DNA of 64,000 bases from Paracoccaceae bacterium. Its GTDB lineage: Bacteria; Pseudomonadota; Alphaproteobacteria; Rhodobacterales; Rhodobacteraceae. A program made the translations under genes and the position numbers. The notes beneath the pieces are model-generated. The model saw only the letters and a program-made list of their open reading frames with translations, was not told the origin of the DNA and made no database searches. This document shows positions 44,405 through 53,678 of this stretch, piece after piece. The stretch is from NCBI GenBank assembly GCA_014654775.1, contig JACVZW010000030.1, forward strand, positions 186,001 to 250,000, written 5' to 3'. The stretch's first letter is position 1. Each line of letters starts with the position of its first letter.

Positions 44405-45838
44405 CTACCCTTTCGCGCCCTGCCCGCGGGAATAGACATCCTCGTACCGGATGATGTCATCCTCGCCGAGATAGCTGCCGGTCTGCACCTCGATCAGGAC
44501 CATCGGCACCTTGCCGGGGTTTTCCATCCGGTGCTTTGCCCCCAGCGGGATATAGACGCTTTCATTCTCGGTCACGAGGCGGACGGTGTCATCCACTGTC
44601 ACCTTGGCCGTGCCCGTCACCACGATCCAGTGTTCGGAGCGGTGCATATGGGATTGCAGCGAGAGCGCGGCCCCCGGCTTGACCACGATACGCTTGACCT
44701 GAAACCTGTCGGAGAGCGCCAGCGTTTCGAACCAGCCCCAAGGGCGGTGATCGCGGGGGAAAAGCTCGGCCTGTTTCGCGCCCTTTCTCTGCAGCACCTC
44801 GACCGCCTTCTTCACATCCTGTGCGCGGGATTTGTGGGCCACGAGGACGGCGTCGGGGGTGGCGATGGCGATGACGTCATCAAGCCCGATGCCGACGAGT
44901 TCGACGCGGTCATCCTCGGACCGCAGGAGGCTGCCGCGGCAATCAATGGCCGTGGCGGACCCGGACAGCGCATTGCCGTCACTATCGCCGCCCATTTCTG
45001 TCGCGACAGCATCCCAGCCGCCCAGATCGGACCAGCCTGCGCCGAAGGGCACGGCGACGAGATTGGAGCTGCGCTCCATCACCGCATAATCGATGGAGAT
45101 GGCCTCGGCCCCTGCCCAAGCCTCGGGGGTGAGGCGGAGAAAGCCCAGATCGGCCTGCGCCTTGTCCACCGCCGCAGTGACTGGCGGCAAGAGGCCGGGG
45201 GCGTGTTCGGTGAAGGCCGCGAGGATGGCGCGGGCGGTGAAGAGAAAGATGCCCGCGTTCCAGAGATAGGTGCCGGCGGCGAGCATCGCCTCGGCCGCCG
45301 GGCGGGCGGGTTTCTCGACGAAGCGGGTGAGGGCGACAGGCTCGCCGTCCTGCGGGGGAGCGGTGAGTTCGAGCCAGCCATAGCCGGTTTCGGCCCGGGT
45401 CGGGCGGATGCCGAAGGTGACGATATGGCCCGCGCGGGCGGCAGGCAGCCCCGCCATGACGGCGGCGCGGAAGGCGGCGGCATCGGGGACGACGTGATCG
45501 GAGGGCGCGACGAGCATCAGCGCCTCGGGGTCGGATTTCGAGAGGTGGAGGGCGGCGGCCAGCACGGCGGGGGCGGTGTTGCGCGCGGAGGGTTCGATCA
45601 GCACGGGGCCGGGATCGACGCCCACGGCCGCGAGCTGTTCGGTGACGATGAAGCGGTAATCCGATCCTGTGATGATCACGGGCGGGGCGAAATCGGGGCC
45701 CGAGAGGCGGCGGGCCGAGGCCTGAAACAGGCTTTCATCGCCGATGAGACGGGTGAACTGCTTCGGGAAGCTCTTGCGCGAGAGCGGCCAGAGGCGGGTG
45801 CCGGAGCCGCCGCAAAGAAGAATGGGGTGGATCATCAT
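44405..45838 (-). CDS. manC: Mannose-1-phosphate guanylyltransferase/mannose-6-phosphate isomerase
   Basis: 477-residue bifunctional enzyme. The N-terminal nucleotidyltransferase shows LLCGGSGTRLWPLSRKSFPK and FVEKPARPAAEAML; the C-terminal type II isomerase cupin shows RPWGWFETLALSDRFQVKRI and KPGAALSLQSHMHRSEHW with metal ligands. It makes GDP-mannose from mannose 1-phosphate. Start at 45838 or the next codon 45835. The stop is immediately next to the palindrome repeats, which may end both this and the glycosyltransferase transcript. Confidence 0.94.
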   Translation of the reverse strand: MMIHPILLCGGSGTRLWPLSRKSFPKQFTRLIGDESLFQASARRLSGPDFAPPVIITGSDYRFIVTEQLAAVGVDPGPVLIEPSARNTAPAVLAAALHLSKSDPEALMLVAPSDHVVPDAAAFRAAVMAGLPAARAGHIVTFGIRPTRAETGYGWLELTAPPQDGEPVALTRFVEKPARPAAEAMLAAGTYLWNAGIFLFTARAILAAFTEHAPGLLPPVTAAVDKAQADLGFLRLTPEAWAGAEAISIDYAVMERSSNLVAVPFGAGWSDLGGWDAVATEMGGDSDGNALSGSATAIDCRGSLLRSEDDRVELVGIGLDDVIAIATPDAVLVAHKSRAQDVKKAVEVLQRKGAKQAELFPRDHRPWGWFETLALSDRFQVKRIVVKPGAALSLQSHMHRSEHWIVVTGTAKVTVDDTVRLVTENESVYIPLGAKHRMENPGKVPMVLIEVQTGSYLGEDDIIRYEDVYSRGQGAKG

Positions 45839-45914
45839 GATACTCTCGAAACGACAGGTTGCGCCATGGTTCGCAGGTTCGCGGGCCGGTGGCAATGATC
45901 CGGCTGAAGGGGGA

Positions 45915-46700
45915 TCAGCCCGCCAGTGTCACATCCAAGAAGAGCATGACCACGAGACCCAGCGCAAGGCCCAGCGTGGCGCGGTTCTGATGCCCGGATC
46001 GGTGGGTTTCGGGGATGATTTCGTGGCTGATGACATAGAGCATCGCGCCCGCAGCGAAGGCCAGCCCCCAAGGCAGGAGCGCGGTGGAGAGGGTGACGAT
46101 GCCTGCGCCGATCAGGCCGCCCACGGGTTCCACCAGCCCGGTGAGGGCGGCGACGGTCCAAGAGCGGCGGCCGGAATAGCCCTCGCCGCGCAGGGCGACG
46201 GCGACGGCAAGGCCTTCGGGCAGGTTCTGCAGCCCGATCCCGAGGCCGAGGGGCAGGCCGCCTTCCATGCCGCCCTGTCCGAAGCCCACCCCGACGGCGA
46301 GGCCTTCGGGGAGGTTGTGGATGGTGATGGCGATGATGAAGAGCCAGACGCGGCGCAGGCGGGGGGCCATCGGGCCTTCGGGTCCGGCGGCAAAATGTTC
46401 GTGCGGCAGTGCCTCGTTCAGCGCGGCGATGCAGCCCATCCCCATCAGCAGCGCAAGGCAGACGATCAGCGCGGGGATGGCACGGCCGTCATGCGTGATC
46501 TCGGCCTGCGCGAGCGCCGGGATGATGAGCGAGAAGAAGGCCGCCGCAAGCATGACCCCGGCAGCGAAGCCGAGCAGCATGTCGCGCGTTGCAGCGCGCG
46601 GCACCTGCCCCCGCAGCACCGGCAGCGCGCCGAGCGCCGTCATGCTGCCTGCCGCGAGACTGCCGAGAAAGCCGAGAAGGAGGGGGGGAAGCGTATCCAA
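45915..46700 (-). CDS. ZIP-family divalent metal transporter
   Basis: About 261 residues if it starts at the TTG at 46700 (LDTLPPLLLGFLGSLAAGS); the open frame continues to 46955, but that part is not membrane-like. Eight predicted helices. Metal-site motifs are HNLPEGLAVGVGF (helix 4) and QNLPEGLAVAVAL (helix 5), with a cytosolic His-containing loop before them (ALPHEHFAAGPEG). It imports Zn2+ or related divalent metal, as ZupT does. The start codon is uncertain. Confidence 0.88.
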   Translation of the reverse strand: MDTLPPLLLGFLGSLAAGSMTALGALPVLRGQVPRAATRDMLLGFAAGVMLAAAFFSLIIPALAQAEITHDGRAIPALIVCLALLMGMGCIAALNEALPHEHFAAGPEGPMAPRLRRVWLFIIAITIHNLPEGLAVGVGFGQGGMEGGLPLGLGIGLQNLPEGLAVAVALRGEGYSGRRSWTVAALTGLVEPVGGLIGAGIVTLSTALLPWGLAFAAGAMLYVISHEIIPETHRSGHQNRATLGLALGLVVMLFLDVTLAG

Positions 46701-47065
46701 AGGTGCCTGTCTGATGACTTTTAACCAGTACTTATTCGCAACTGTATGTGTTTGAAAAGCGGCCTGCACGGGGCAAAGATGGTGTCCTGCCCCCTGCCGC
46801 GCGGGGAATGGCGACACGGCGCGCCCCCTATGCGACCTGCGGCTGTGGCTGCGCAGCAACGTGGCGCCAGAACCATCCGTTCGCGCAAGAAAATTTCGCA
46901 TCGATCGGCAAACCTCTCTTCCAAAGTCAGGTTTCAGTTCCCATCTGGCGATCACGAAAAAGAGTGGTGGCCGACGGGGCCGCCGATGAGGTGGCCTCGT
47001 GGCGTGTTGCGCCGCGTGAGCCCGCCTGTCGGTCAGGCCAGCGGCGGCACCTGTGACAGCAGGGG
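46701..47065. other. Intergenic region between the ZIP and TRAP genes
   Basis: A divergent promoter region of 365 bases. Open frames here on both strands are Arg-rich, lack family resemblance and look accidental. An AT-rich patch near 46717-46750 (TTTTAACCAGTACTTATTCG) may be a promoter or metal-responsive site; I see no firm operator. Confidence 0.4.
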
Positions 47066-47605
47066 ATGCAGATGAGTCTGGAGGGTTTCGTCCGGTGGGC
47101 CGAGGGGCTTAACCGGAGTATAGGCAACATCGTGTCGTGGATGGCACTGGGCACGGTTCTGGTGTGCTTTTCCACGGTCTACACGCGCTATGCGCTGAAC
47201 ACCAATTTCACATGGTTGCAGGATCTTTATGTCTGGCAGCATGCGGCGGTGATCGTGTTGGGGGCCGGATACACGATGGTGATCGGCGGCTTCGTCCGGG
47301 TCGACATCTTCTATTCCAAGTGGAGCCCTCGCCGGCGGGCGCTGTCGGACCTGATCCAGACGGTGATCTTTCTGGTACCCTTCATGGCCGTCTGCGCCTG
47401 GGCCTTCTGGATCATGGTGGCCAATTCATGGGCGGCGGACGAGGCCTCGCCCAATCCGGGGGGATTGCAGAACTACTGGATCCTGAAGGGAACGCTCTTG
47501 GCCTTCGTCTCGCTGGTGCTGCTGCAGGCGGCGGCGATGGTGGCGCGGTCGATCCTTGTTCTGCGCGGGCGCGAGGACTTCGCCCCAGCGGCCAGCAGCC
47601 ATTGA
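47066..47605 (+). CDS. TRAP transporter small permease subunit (DctQ type)
   Basis: 179-residue four-helix membrane protein. Conserved parts are VYTRYALNTNFTWLQDLYVW and GAGYTMVIGGFVRVDIFY, with the Gly-x-x-Arg-Val-Asp motif typical of DctQ. It forms the membrane complex with the large subunit encoded 10 bases downstream. The ATG at 47072 has better ribosome-site spacing than 47066. By similarity of the whole system it may serve 2-oxo acids (TakQ), which is inference. Confidence 0.88.
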   Translation: MQMSLEGFVRWAEGLNRSIGNIVSWMALGTVLVCFSTVYTRYALNTNFTWLQDLYVWQHAAVIVLGAGYTMVIGGFVRVDIFYSKWSPRRRALSDLIQTVIFLVPFMAVCAWAFWIMVANSWAADEASPNPGGLQNYWILKGTLLAFVSLVLLQAAAMVARSILVLRGREDFAPAASSH

Positions 47606-47615
47606 GCCGGGGGTG

Positions 47616-49517
47616 ATGATGGATCCTGTCGTTCTGGGCCAGATTCTGGCCGGACTGTTCTTCTTCGCCATCCTTGCCACGCTGATGTTCGGATACCTTG
47701 TCGCCTTTGCGCTGGGGGGGCTGTCGATCGTCTTCGCGGTGCTGGGCTGGATGGTGGGGGCCTTTGACGCGAACCTGCTGTCGTCGCTGGCCACGCGGTT
47801 CTTTGGGGTGATCACCAATCCGGTGCTGATCGCGGTGCCGTTGTTCGTTTTCATGGGCGTGGTGCTGGAGAAATCGCGCATCGCCGAGGTGTTGCTGACC
47901 ACGATGGGGCAACTGTTCGGGACGCTGCGCGGCGGCCTTGGCTTTTCGGTGGTGATCGTGGGCACGATGCTTGCGGCCTCGACCGGGGTCGTGGGTGCGA
48001 CTGTGGTGACCATGGGCCTGCTGTCGCTGCCTGCGATGATGCGCGCGGGTTATGATCCGCGCATCGCCACAGGGGTGATCTGTGCCGCAGGGACGCTCGG
48101 CCAAATCGTGCCGCCCTCGACCGTGCTGATCTTCGTGGCCGACATCATGCAGGGTGCCAATGCGGCGGCGCAGATGGAGATGGGGAATTTCGCGCCTGAT
48201 ACCATCTCGGTGGGCGATCTGTTTGCGGGGGCCTTCATCCCGGGAATGGCGCTGGCGTTCCTTTACGGCCTCTACATCGCGTTCCGGGCCTTCATGAACC
48301 CGGCCGCTTGCCCTGCCCTGCCGATGACGCCGGAAGAGCGGCGCGGCCTTGGTCGGCGGACGGTGGTGGCGCTGGTGCCGCCTATGGCGCTGATCATCGC
48401 GGTGCTGGGGTCGATCATCGCGGGCGTGGCAACGCCGACGGAGAGCGCTTCGGTCGGGTCGCTGGGCGCGATCTTCCTGATGATCGTGAAGATGCTGGCC
48501 GACCATCACCTTGACGACGGGTCGGGCAATACCGAGGCGCTGGAAAAGCGGCTGATGACGTTCTGGCTGGGCTTTCTGGCGGTGCTGGTCGCGGTGGGCT
48601 TCTTCGCCGGGGCCTTCGGGTTGCTGACGCTGTTGATCGTGGCGGTGGCGCTGGGGTCGGTCGCGGTTCTGGCGACCGGCGCGCTGCGCGGCCGGTTCGC
48701 GGAGATCATCCGCGAGACGAACAAGGCCACCATGGCGATCACCTCGATGATCTTCGTGATCTTGCTGGGCGCGACGGCCTTTGCACTGATCTTCACGCGG
48801 ATGGGCGGCGGAGAGTTGGTGCAGGGGATGCTGGAGCAGATGCCCGGCGGGCAGTTGGGCGCGCTGATCTTGGTGATGGCGATCATGTTCGTGCTGGGCT
48901 TCTTCCTCGACACGTTCGAGATCGTCTTCATCGTGGTTCCGATCACGGCGCCGATCCTTCTGATGATGGGGCTGGACCCGATCCTTCTGGGGGTGCTGAT
49001 CGGGATCAACCTGCAGACATCCTTCCTGACGCCGCCTTTTGGCTTCTCGCTTTTCTACTTGCGAGGGGTGGCACCCAGGACGATCAGCACCGGGACGATG
49101 TATCGCGGGGTGGTTCCCTTCGTGATCATCCAGTTGTCGGTGCTGGCTGTCGTCTACATGTTCCCCAAGACAGCGACATGGCTGCCGGATTACCTGTTCC
49201 GGTCGCCCCCGGCGGTGGAGGCCCCAGTGGAACCGGCGGCCGAGCAGGGTGGCGCGGAGAGCGATGCGGGCGGTGGGTCCTTTGATCTGGATGGCGGGGC
49301 GCCGGAGGGTGAGGGCGGCGGGGCCTTCGACCTTGACGGCGGCGCGCCGGAGGGCGAGGGCGGCGGGGCCTTCGACCTGGACGGTGGCGCGCCCGAGGGC
49401 GAGGGCGGCAGTGGTGGCGCCTTCGACCTAGACGGTGGCGCGCCCGAGGGCGAGGGCGGCAGTGGCGGCGCCTTCGACCTGGACGGTGGCGCGCCGGAGA
49501 CGGACGGGGGCGGCTGA
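47616..49517 (+). CDS. TRAP transporter large permease subunit with repeat tail
   Basis: 633-residue DctM/TakM-type subunit with about 12-14 helices; it carries out Na+-coupled transport with the small subunit and a binding protein. Core features are GTMLAASTGVVGATVVTMGL, GTLGQIVPPSTVLIFVAD, AGVATPTESASVGSLGAI and INLQTSFLTPPFGFSLFYL. A cytoplasmic loop of about 50 residues after ML(A)DHH separates the two halves. From residue 555 the protein has a non-membrane tail of five near-identical FDLDGGAPEGEGG repeats, absent from ordinary DctM. Confidence 0.92.
   Translation: MMDPVVLGQILAGLFFFAILATLMFGYLVAFALGGLSIVFAVLGWMVGAFDANLLSSLATRFFGVITNPVLIAVPLFVFMGVVLEKSRIAEVLLTTMGQLFGTLRGGLGFSVVIVGTMLAASTGVVGATVVTMGLLSLPAMMRAGYDPRIATGVICAAGTLGQIVPPSTVLIFVADIMQGANAAAQMEMGNFAPDTISVGDLFAGAFIPGMALAFLYGLYIAFRAFMNPAACPALPMTPEERRGLGRRTVVALVPPMALIIAVLGSIIAGVATPTESASVGSLGAIFLMIVKMLADHHLDDGSGNTEALEKRLMTFWLGFLAVLVAVGFFAGAFGLLTLLIVAVALGSVAVLATGALRGRFAEIIRETNKATMAITSMIFVILLGATAFALIFTRMGGGELVQGMLEQMPGGQLGALILVMAIMFVLGFFLDTFEIVFIVVPITAPILLMMGLDPILLGVLIGINLQTSFLTPPFGFSLFYLRGVAPRTISTGTMYRGVVPFVIIQLSVLAVVYMFPKTATWLPDYLFRSPPAVEAPVEPAAEQGGAESDAGGGSFDLDGGAPEGEGGGAFDLDGGAPEGEGGGAFDLDGGAPEGEGGSGGAFDLDGGAPEGEGGSGGAFDLDGGAPETDGGG
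49281..49514 (+). repeat. In-gene tandem repeat encoding FDLDGGAPEGEGG units
   Basis: Five direct repeats starting at 49281, 49326, 49371, 49422 and 49473, with units of 45, 45, 51, 51 and 42 bases, always in frame (15 or 17 residues; the 51-base units add Ser-Gly). The DNA copies are almost identical, which suggests recent expansion by slippage or recombination. Confidence 0.92.
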
Positions 49518-49548
49518 CGCCCTGCTTGAACCGATTGGCAAAGCAGGA

Positions 49549-49663
49549 GGGCCCGCAGCGATGCTGCGGGCCCTTGTTCATGGCGGCGGGTCAGGCGGCC
49601 CTGTGACGGGAAAGGCCCCCTGCCCCGCCACAGGAAAGGCCCGCAGCGGGGCTGCGGGCCTTT
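49549..49663. terminator. Two terminators between convergent TRAP genes
   Basis: GGGCCCGCAGC/GCTGCGGGCCC with loop GAT at 49549-49573, followed by TTGTT, for the plus strand. AAAGGCCCGCAGC/GCTGCGGGCCTTT at 49635-49663 works in both directions. The two hairpins share the core GGCCCGCAGC. Between them there is no gene. Confidence 0.85.
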
Positions 49664-49688
49664 CGCTCGGTTCTTCCGGAAGGAGGTA

Positions 49689-50798
49689 TCAGGAGGCGGA
49701 GGGGAAGGTGAATTCCAGCGTCCGCGCGTTCAGGAAGGCCTGCTCGTTGAAGCGGAGCGTCCGCATCGTCATGGCGCGCGAGGCGAGGTAGGATTGCCAG
49801 ACCCGTTTGGTCAGGTCATCGCCCGTGTCCATCGATTCCTGCACCAGTTCGCCCGCCGCGTTGCCGAGGCCCTGCAGCACCTCGTTCGGGAGGCGCATGA
49901 ACTGCACGCCATGATCATTCGCCAGCGTGGCCATCGCCTCGCCCGAGCGGATGTCATATTCGGCCTTCATGTCGATATAGCCTTCGGCGCAGGCCGAGCG
50001 GATGACCTGCTGCAGGTCTTCCGGCAGTTCCTGGAACTTGGCCTTGTTGACCATGAGCTGCACCGCGCCGCCCGGTTCTTGGATGCCGGGGCCGTAGCAG
50101 AACTTGGCGACCTGATGGAAGCCGAGCGCAAGGTCGTTCAGCGGGCCGATGAATTCGGCCGCGTCGATCGCGCCGGACTGCAGGCCTGCGAAGATCTCGC
50201 CCGCGGGCATGACGACAGCGGAGCCGCCGACCTTCTTGATAAGCTCGCCCCCAAGGCCGGGGATTCGCATCTTCAGGCCCGTGAAGTCCTGCATCGAGGT
50301 GATTTCTTTCTTGAACCACCCGAAGGACTGGCAGGCGGTCTGACCCGCGGGGAAGGAGACGATGCCGAATTGATCGTTCAGCTCATCCCACAGTTCCTGC
50401 CCGCCGCCGAAGCGGAACCATGCCAGCTGTTCATCCGCCGTCATGCCGAAGGGCACGGCGAAGAAGATGGAGAAGGCGGGATGCTTGCCCGAATGGTAGA
50501 AGGACGCGTCATGGCCCATTTCGGCCGTGCCATCCATCACCGCATCCATGCACTGCAGCGCCGGGACGAGTTCACCGGCCGCGAAGGGGGTGATCTTGAG
50601 GCGGCCACCGGAGGCGCGGGTGATGCGTTCGGCAAGGCGTTCCGCACCTGCGCCGACGCCCGGCAGGTTCTTGGGCCATGAGTGCACCATGCGCCATTCG
50701 AAGACGGTCTGCGCGATGGCGGGTGCTGCAAGGGTCGTGGCGGCCGCGGCGGCGGCTACCCCGAAGGTGGAATTCCTGAGAAACTGGCGTCTCTCCAT
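49689..50798 (-). CDS. TAT-exported TRAP substrate-binding protein (TakP-like)
   Basis: 369 residues from ATG 50798 with GGGAGAG upstream. The leader ERRQFLRNSTFGVAAAAA is a twin-arginine signal cut after AIAQ about residue 30. The mature part (FEWRMVHSWPKNLPGVGAGA, AGQTACQSFGWFKKEI, SGAIDAAEFIGPLNDLALGF, CYGPGIQEPGGAVQLMVN) resembles TakP, the Rhodobacter 2-oxo acid binder. It faces the permease genes convergently rather than being in their operon. Exact ligand unproven. Confidence 0.9.
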   Translation of the reverse strand: MERRQFLRNSTFGVAAAAAATTLAAPAIAQTVFEWRMVHSWPKNLPGVGAGAERLAERITRASGGRLKITPFAAGELVPALQCMDAVMDGTAEMGHDASFYHSGKHPAFSIFFAVPFGMTADEQLAWFRFGGGQELWDELNDQFGIVSFPAGQTACQSFGWFKKEITSMQDFTGLKMRIPGLGGELIKKVGGSAVVMPAGEIFAGLQSGAIDAAEFIGPLNDLALGFHQVAKFCYGPGIQEPGGAVQLMVNKAKFQELPEDLQQVIRSACAEGYIDMKAEYDIRSGEAMATLANDHGVQFMRLPNEVLQGLGNAAGELVQESMDTGDDLTKRVWQSYLASRAMTMRTLRFNEQAFLNARTLEFTFPSAS

Positions 50799-50982
50799 TA
50801 TGGGCTCTCTCCCTGTTGGGTTGCTGTCGTCGTGTTGTGAACCATGCGCCGGGCGCGGCACTGGCTGCCGCCCCTTAGGAACGGCACGCTGGCATGTGGA
50901 GAGTGGTCGCGCCGTTTTGAAGATGGGCGCGCAACTTTATTTCATATTCAATTAAGCGTTTGTTTTATTATTTCATAAGGGT

Positions 50983-52749
50983 TTACGAGCCGGTGGTCGG
51001 GCGAAGGTGGCGCCGGGGGTCACCCCCGGTGCAGCGCCCGGTCAGCTTGCACCAGCCTTCGAACTGCGAGACGAAGACCTGACCGGAGAGATGGGCGAGG
51101 AAATCCGTCCGGCGCAGGCGATCCATGACCGGACCCTTCACCTCGGACAGGTGGAGGGTGACGCCCATGTCGCGCAGGCGATGGTCGAGGGAATCCAGCG
51201 TTTCGAGCGCGCTGAGGTCGATCTCGTTCACCGCCGAGCACATCAGGATGACATGGCGCAGCGCGCTGTCGCCGGGCACGCGGGCGAGAATGAGATCCTC
51301 CAGATGGCGGGTATTGGCGAAGTAGAGGCTTTCGTCCACGCGCAGGGTGAGGATGGCGGGGTCCGTCTCGACGGTGAAGCGGTGGATGTTGCGGAAATGC
51401 TCGGTCCCCGGGACGAGGCCGACTTCGGCCACATGGGGCCGTGCGGTGCGCAGGAGATGGAGGAGGAGCGAGAGGAGGACGCCCGCCGACACCCCCGCCT
51501 CGACCCCGGCCAGCAGGGTGACGGCCATGGTGGCGGCGACAGCGGCGAAATCGGCGCGGGAATAGGCGAAGGCGCGTTTGAGGATGGACAGGTCGACGAG
51601 GGACAGCACGGCCACGACGATGGTAGCGGCCAGCGTGGCCTTGGGCAGGAAGGCGATGAAGGGCGTGAGGTAAAGCGCGGCCAGCGCAAGGCCCAGCGCG
51701 GTGAAGGCACCGGCGGCGGGGGTCGCGGCACCGGCGTCGAAATTCACGACGGACCGCGCGAAACCGCCCGTGACCGGAAAGCCGCCGGTGACGGAGGCGC
51801 CCAGATTGGCCGCGCCGAGCGCCACGAGTTCCTGATCGGGATCGATCCGCTGCCGCCGCTTCGCGGCCAGTGTCTGGCCGACCGAAACGGATTCAACAAA
51901 GCCGATGAGCGAGATGAGCGCGGCGGGAAGGAGGAGGTCCTGCAGGAGGCGCAGATCAAAGCTCGGCAGGGTGAAGGGTGGCAGGCTTTGCGGCACCTGC
52001 CCCACCACCGCGACGCCCTGCGCGGCAAGGTCGAGCGACCAGACGGCAAGGCTGGTGGCGAGGATGGCCAGCACGGGGCCCGTCTTGGCGAGACTGTCCG
52101 CCATCCGGGGGCCGAGGCCCGCGCGGCCTAGGAGCGGTTTAAGACCCCAGCGGACCCAGAAGAGGAAGCCAAGGCTGGCGGCCCCGATGGCCAGCGTGGG
52201 CAGGTTGATCTGCGCCACCTGCGCCGCGAGGGAGTAAAGCTGTTCGGCCAGTGTATGGCCTTCGGCCTTTAGCCCCGTCAGTGGGCCGATCTGGCTGGCC
52301 GCGATCAGAAGCCCCGAGGCCGAGATGAAGCCCGCGACCACGGGGTGGGAGAGGAAATTGGCGAGGAAGCCCAGCCGCAGCGCGCCCATCAGAAGGAGGA
52401 TCACCCCGGACAGGAAGGCCAGCGTGAGGGCGGCTATGGCATAGCCTGCGGTGCCCGCCTCGGCCACCTGCCCGATGGTGGCGGCGGTCATGAGGGACAC
52501 CACGGCGACAGGCCCCACGGCAAGGACGCGCGAGGTGCCGAGCAGCGCATAAAGCAGGATGGGCAGGATGGAGGCGTAGAGGCCCGCTTCCGGCGGCAGC
52601 CCCGCCAGCAGGGCATAGGCGAGCGATTGCGGGATCAGCATGATCGTGACGATCACGGCGGCCAACAGGTCGCTGCCCAGTGTGGCGCGGTCGTAGCGCC
52701 GCCCCCAATCAAGGATCGGCAGCCAGCGTGCGAGGGGGGCGGGTGTCAT
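50983..52749 (-). CDS. SulP-family anion transporter with STAS domain
   Basis: 588 residues: about 14 helices (residues 25-420), then a cytoplasmic STAS domain (about 450-560; AVNEIDLSALETLDSLDHRL). The SulP signature PQSLAYALLAGLPPEAGLYA lies near residue 40. It imports sulfate or another inorganic anion such as bicarbonate. It follows the persulfide-dioxygenase-like gene by 10 bases and is thus under the SqrR-like operator, which suggests sulfur-oxyanion transport (sulfite or sulfate). Confidence 0.93.
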   Translation of the reverse strand: MTPAPLARWLPILDWGRRYDRATLGSDLLAAVIVTIMLIPQSLAYALLAGLPPEAGLYASILPILLYALLGTSRVLAVGPVAVVSLMTAATIGQVAEAGTAGYAIAALTLAFLSGVILLLMGALRLGFLANFLSHPVVAGFISASGLLIAASQIGPLTGLKAEGHTLAEQLYSLAAQVAQINLPTLAIGAASLGFLFWVRWGLKPLLGRAGLGPRMADSLAKTGPVLAILATSLAVWSLDLAAQGVAVVGQVPQSLPPFTLPSFDLRLLQDLLLPAALISLIGFVESVSVGQTLAAKRRQRIDPDQELVALGAANLGASVTGGFPVTGGFARSVVNFDAGAATPAAGAFTALGLALAALYLTPFIAFLPKATLAATIVVAVLSLVDLSILKRAFAYSRADFAAVAATMAVTLLAGVEAGVSAGVLLSLLLHLLRTARPHVAEVGLVPGTEHFRNIHRFTVETDPAILTLRVDESLYFANTRHLEDLILARVPGDSALRHVILMCSAVNEIDLSALETLDSLDHRLRDMGVTLHLSEVKGPVMDRLRRTDFLAHLSGQVFVSQFEGWCKLTGRCTGGDPRRHLRPTTGS

Positions 52750-52759
52750 GGCGGCGGCC

Positions 52760-53644
52760 TTACAGCCCGTTGACCGGCACCTTCAGCATGGGGCGACCGG
52801 AGGCGTCTGTCGGGATCTCGCCCGCGCGCATGTTGACCTGAAGCGAGGGGATGATGAGCTTTGGCATCCCGAGCGTCGCATCGCGTTCGGTGCGGAAGCG
52901 GATGAAATCCTCGCGCGTGCGGCCTTGGCCCACGTGGATGTTGTGGGCCTTTTCTTCGGCCACCGTGGTCTCCCAGCGGATATCACGGCCGTTCGGGCCG
53001 TAATCATGGCACATGAAGAGGCGCATCTGATCGGGCAGGGCCAGCACCTTCTGGATGCTGTCGTAAAGTTCGCCCGCATCGCCGCCGGGGAAATCGGCCC
53101 GGGCGGAGCCGCCATCGGGCATGAAGAGCGTATCTCCCACGAAGGCCGCGTCGCCGATGACATGGGTCATGCAGGCGGGGGTATGGCCGGGGGTGTGCGT
53201 CGCCACGGCCTGCATGGTGCCGATGGCATAGGTGTCGCCATCCTTGAAAAGCGCGTCAAACTGCGATCCGTCGCGCTGGAATTCGGTGCCTTCGTTGAAG
53301 ATCTTGCCGAAGGTTTCCTGCACGAGGGTGATGTTTTCGCCGATCCCGATCTTGCCGCCGAGCTTGCCCTGAATATAGGGCGCGGCGGACAGGTGGTCGG
53401 CATGGACATGGGTTTCGATCAGCCAGTCGAGCCGCCAGCCCTTGGCGGTGATGAAGGCGATGATCTCATCGGCATGGCCGTAGGTGATGCGGCCCGCCGC
53501 GTAGTCGATATCCATGACGGAATCGATCACGGCGCAGGCATCGGAGGCGGGATCGCGGACCACGTAGCTGATCGTGTTGGTGGCCGGATCGAAGAAGCCG
53601 TGAACCTCGGGGTGGAGGGACAGGGAAACGGGGGGGGATGACAT
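52760..53644 (-). CDS. Metallo-beta-lactamase-fold persulfide dioxygenase-like enzyme
   Basis: 294 residues from ATG 53644. The metal motif is IETHVHADHLSAAPYI near residue 80; further ligands are in THTPGHTPACM and FVGDTLFMPDGGSARADFPG, and a late His is in FMCHDYGPNGRDI. This set matches bacterial persulfide dioxygenase/Blh proteins, which oxidise glutathione persulfide to sulfite during sulfide detoxification. It is first in an operon with a SulP transporter, and a SqrR-type site lies 35 bases upstream. Confidence 0.9.
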   Translation of the reverse strand: MSSPPVSLSLHPEVHGFFDPATNTISYVVRDPASDACAVIDSVMDIDYAAGRITYGHADEIIAFITAKGWRLDWLIETHVHADHLSAAPYIQGKLGGKIGIGENITLVQETFGKIFNEGTEFQRDGSQFDALFKDGDTYAIGTMQAVATHTPGHTPACMTHVIGDAAFVGDTLFMPDGGSARADFPGGDAGELYDSIQKVLALPDQMRLFMCHDYGPNGRDIRWETTVAEEKAHNIHVGQGRTREDFIRFRTERDATLGMPKLIIPSLQVNMRAGEIPTDASGRPMLKVPVNGL

Positions 53645-53678
53645 GGCGACGGGCCTCACTCTGCTTCGGGCCAAATGT

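Noticed and set aside
46701-46955. N-terminal extension of the ZIP transporter
   Set aside because: The extra 85 residues are basic and non-membrane-like, unlike any ZIP N-terminus; a TTG start next to the first helix gives the normal length.
46748-47056. Small plus-strand ORFs between the ZIP and TRAP genes
   Set aside because: Arg/Cys-rich, overlapping one another in different frames, with no ribosome site or family.
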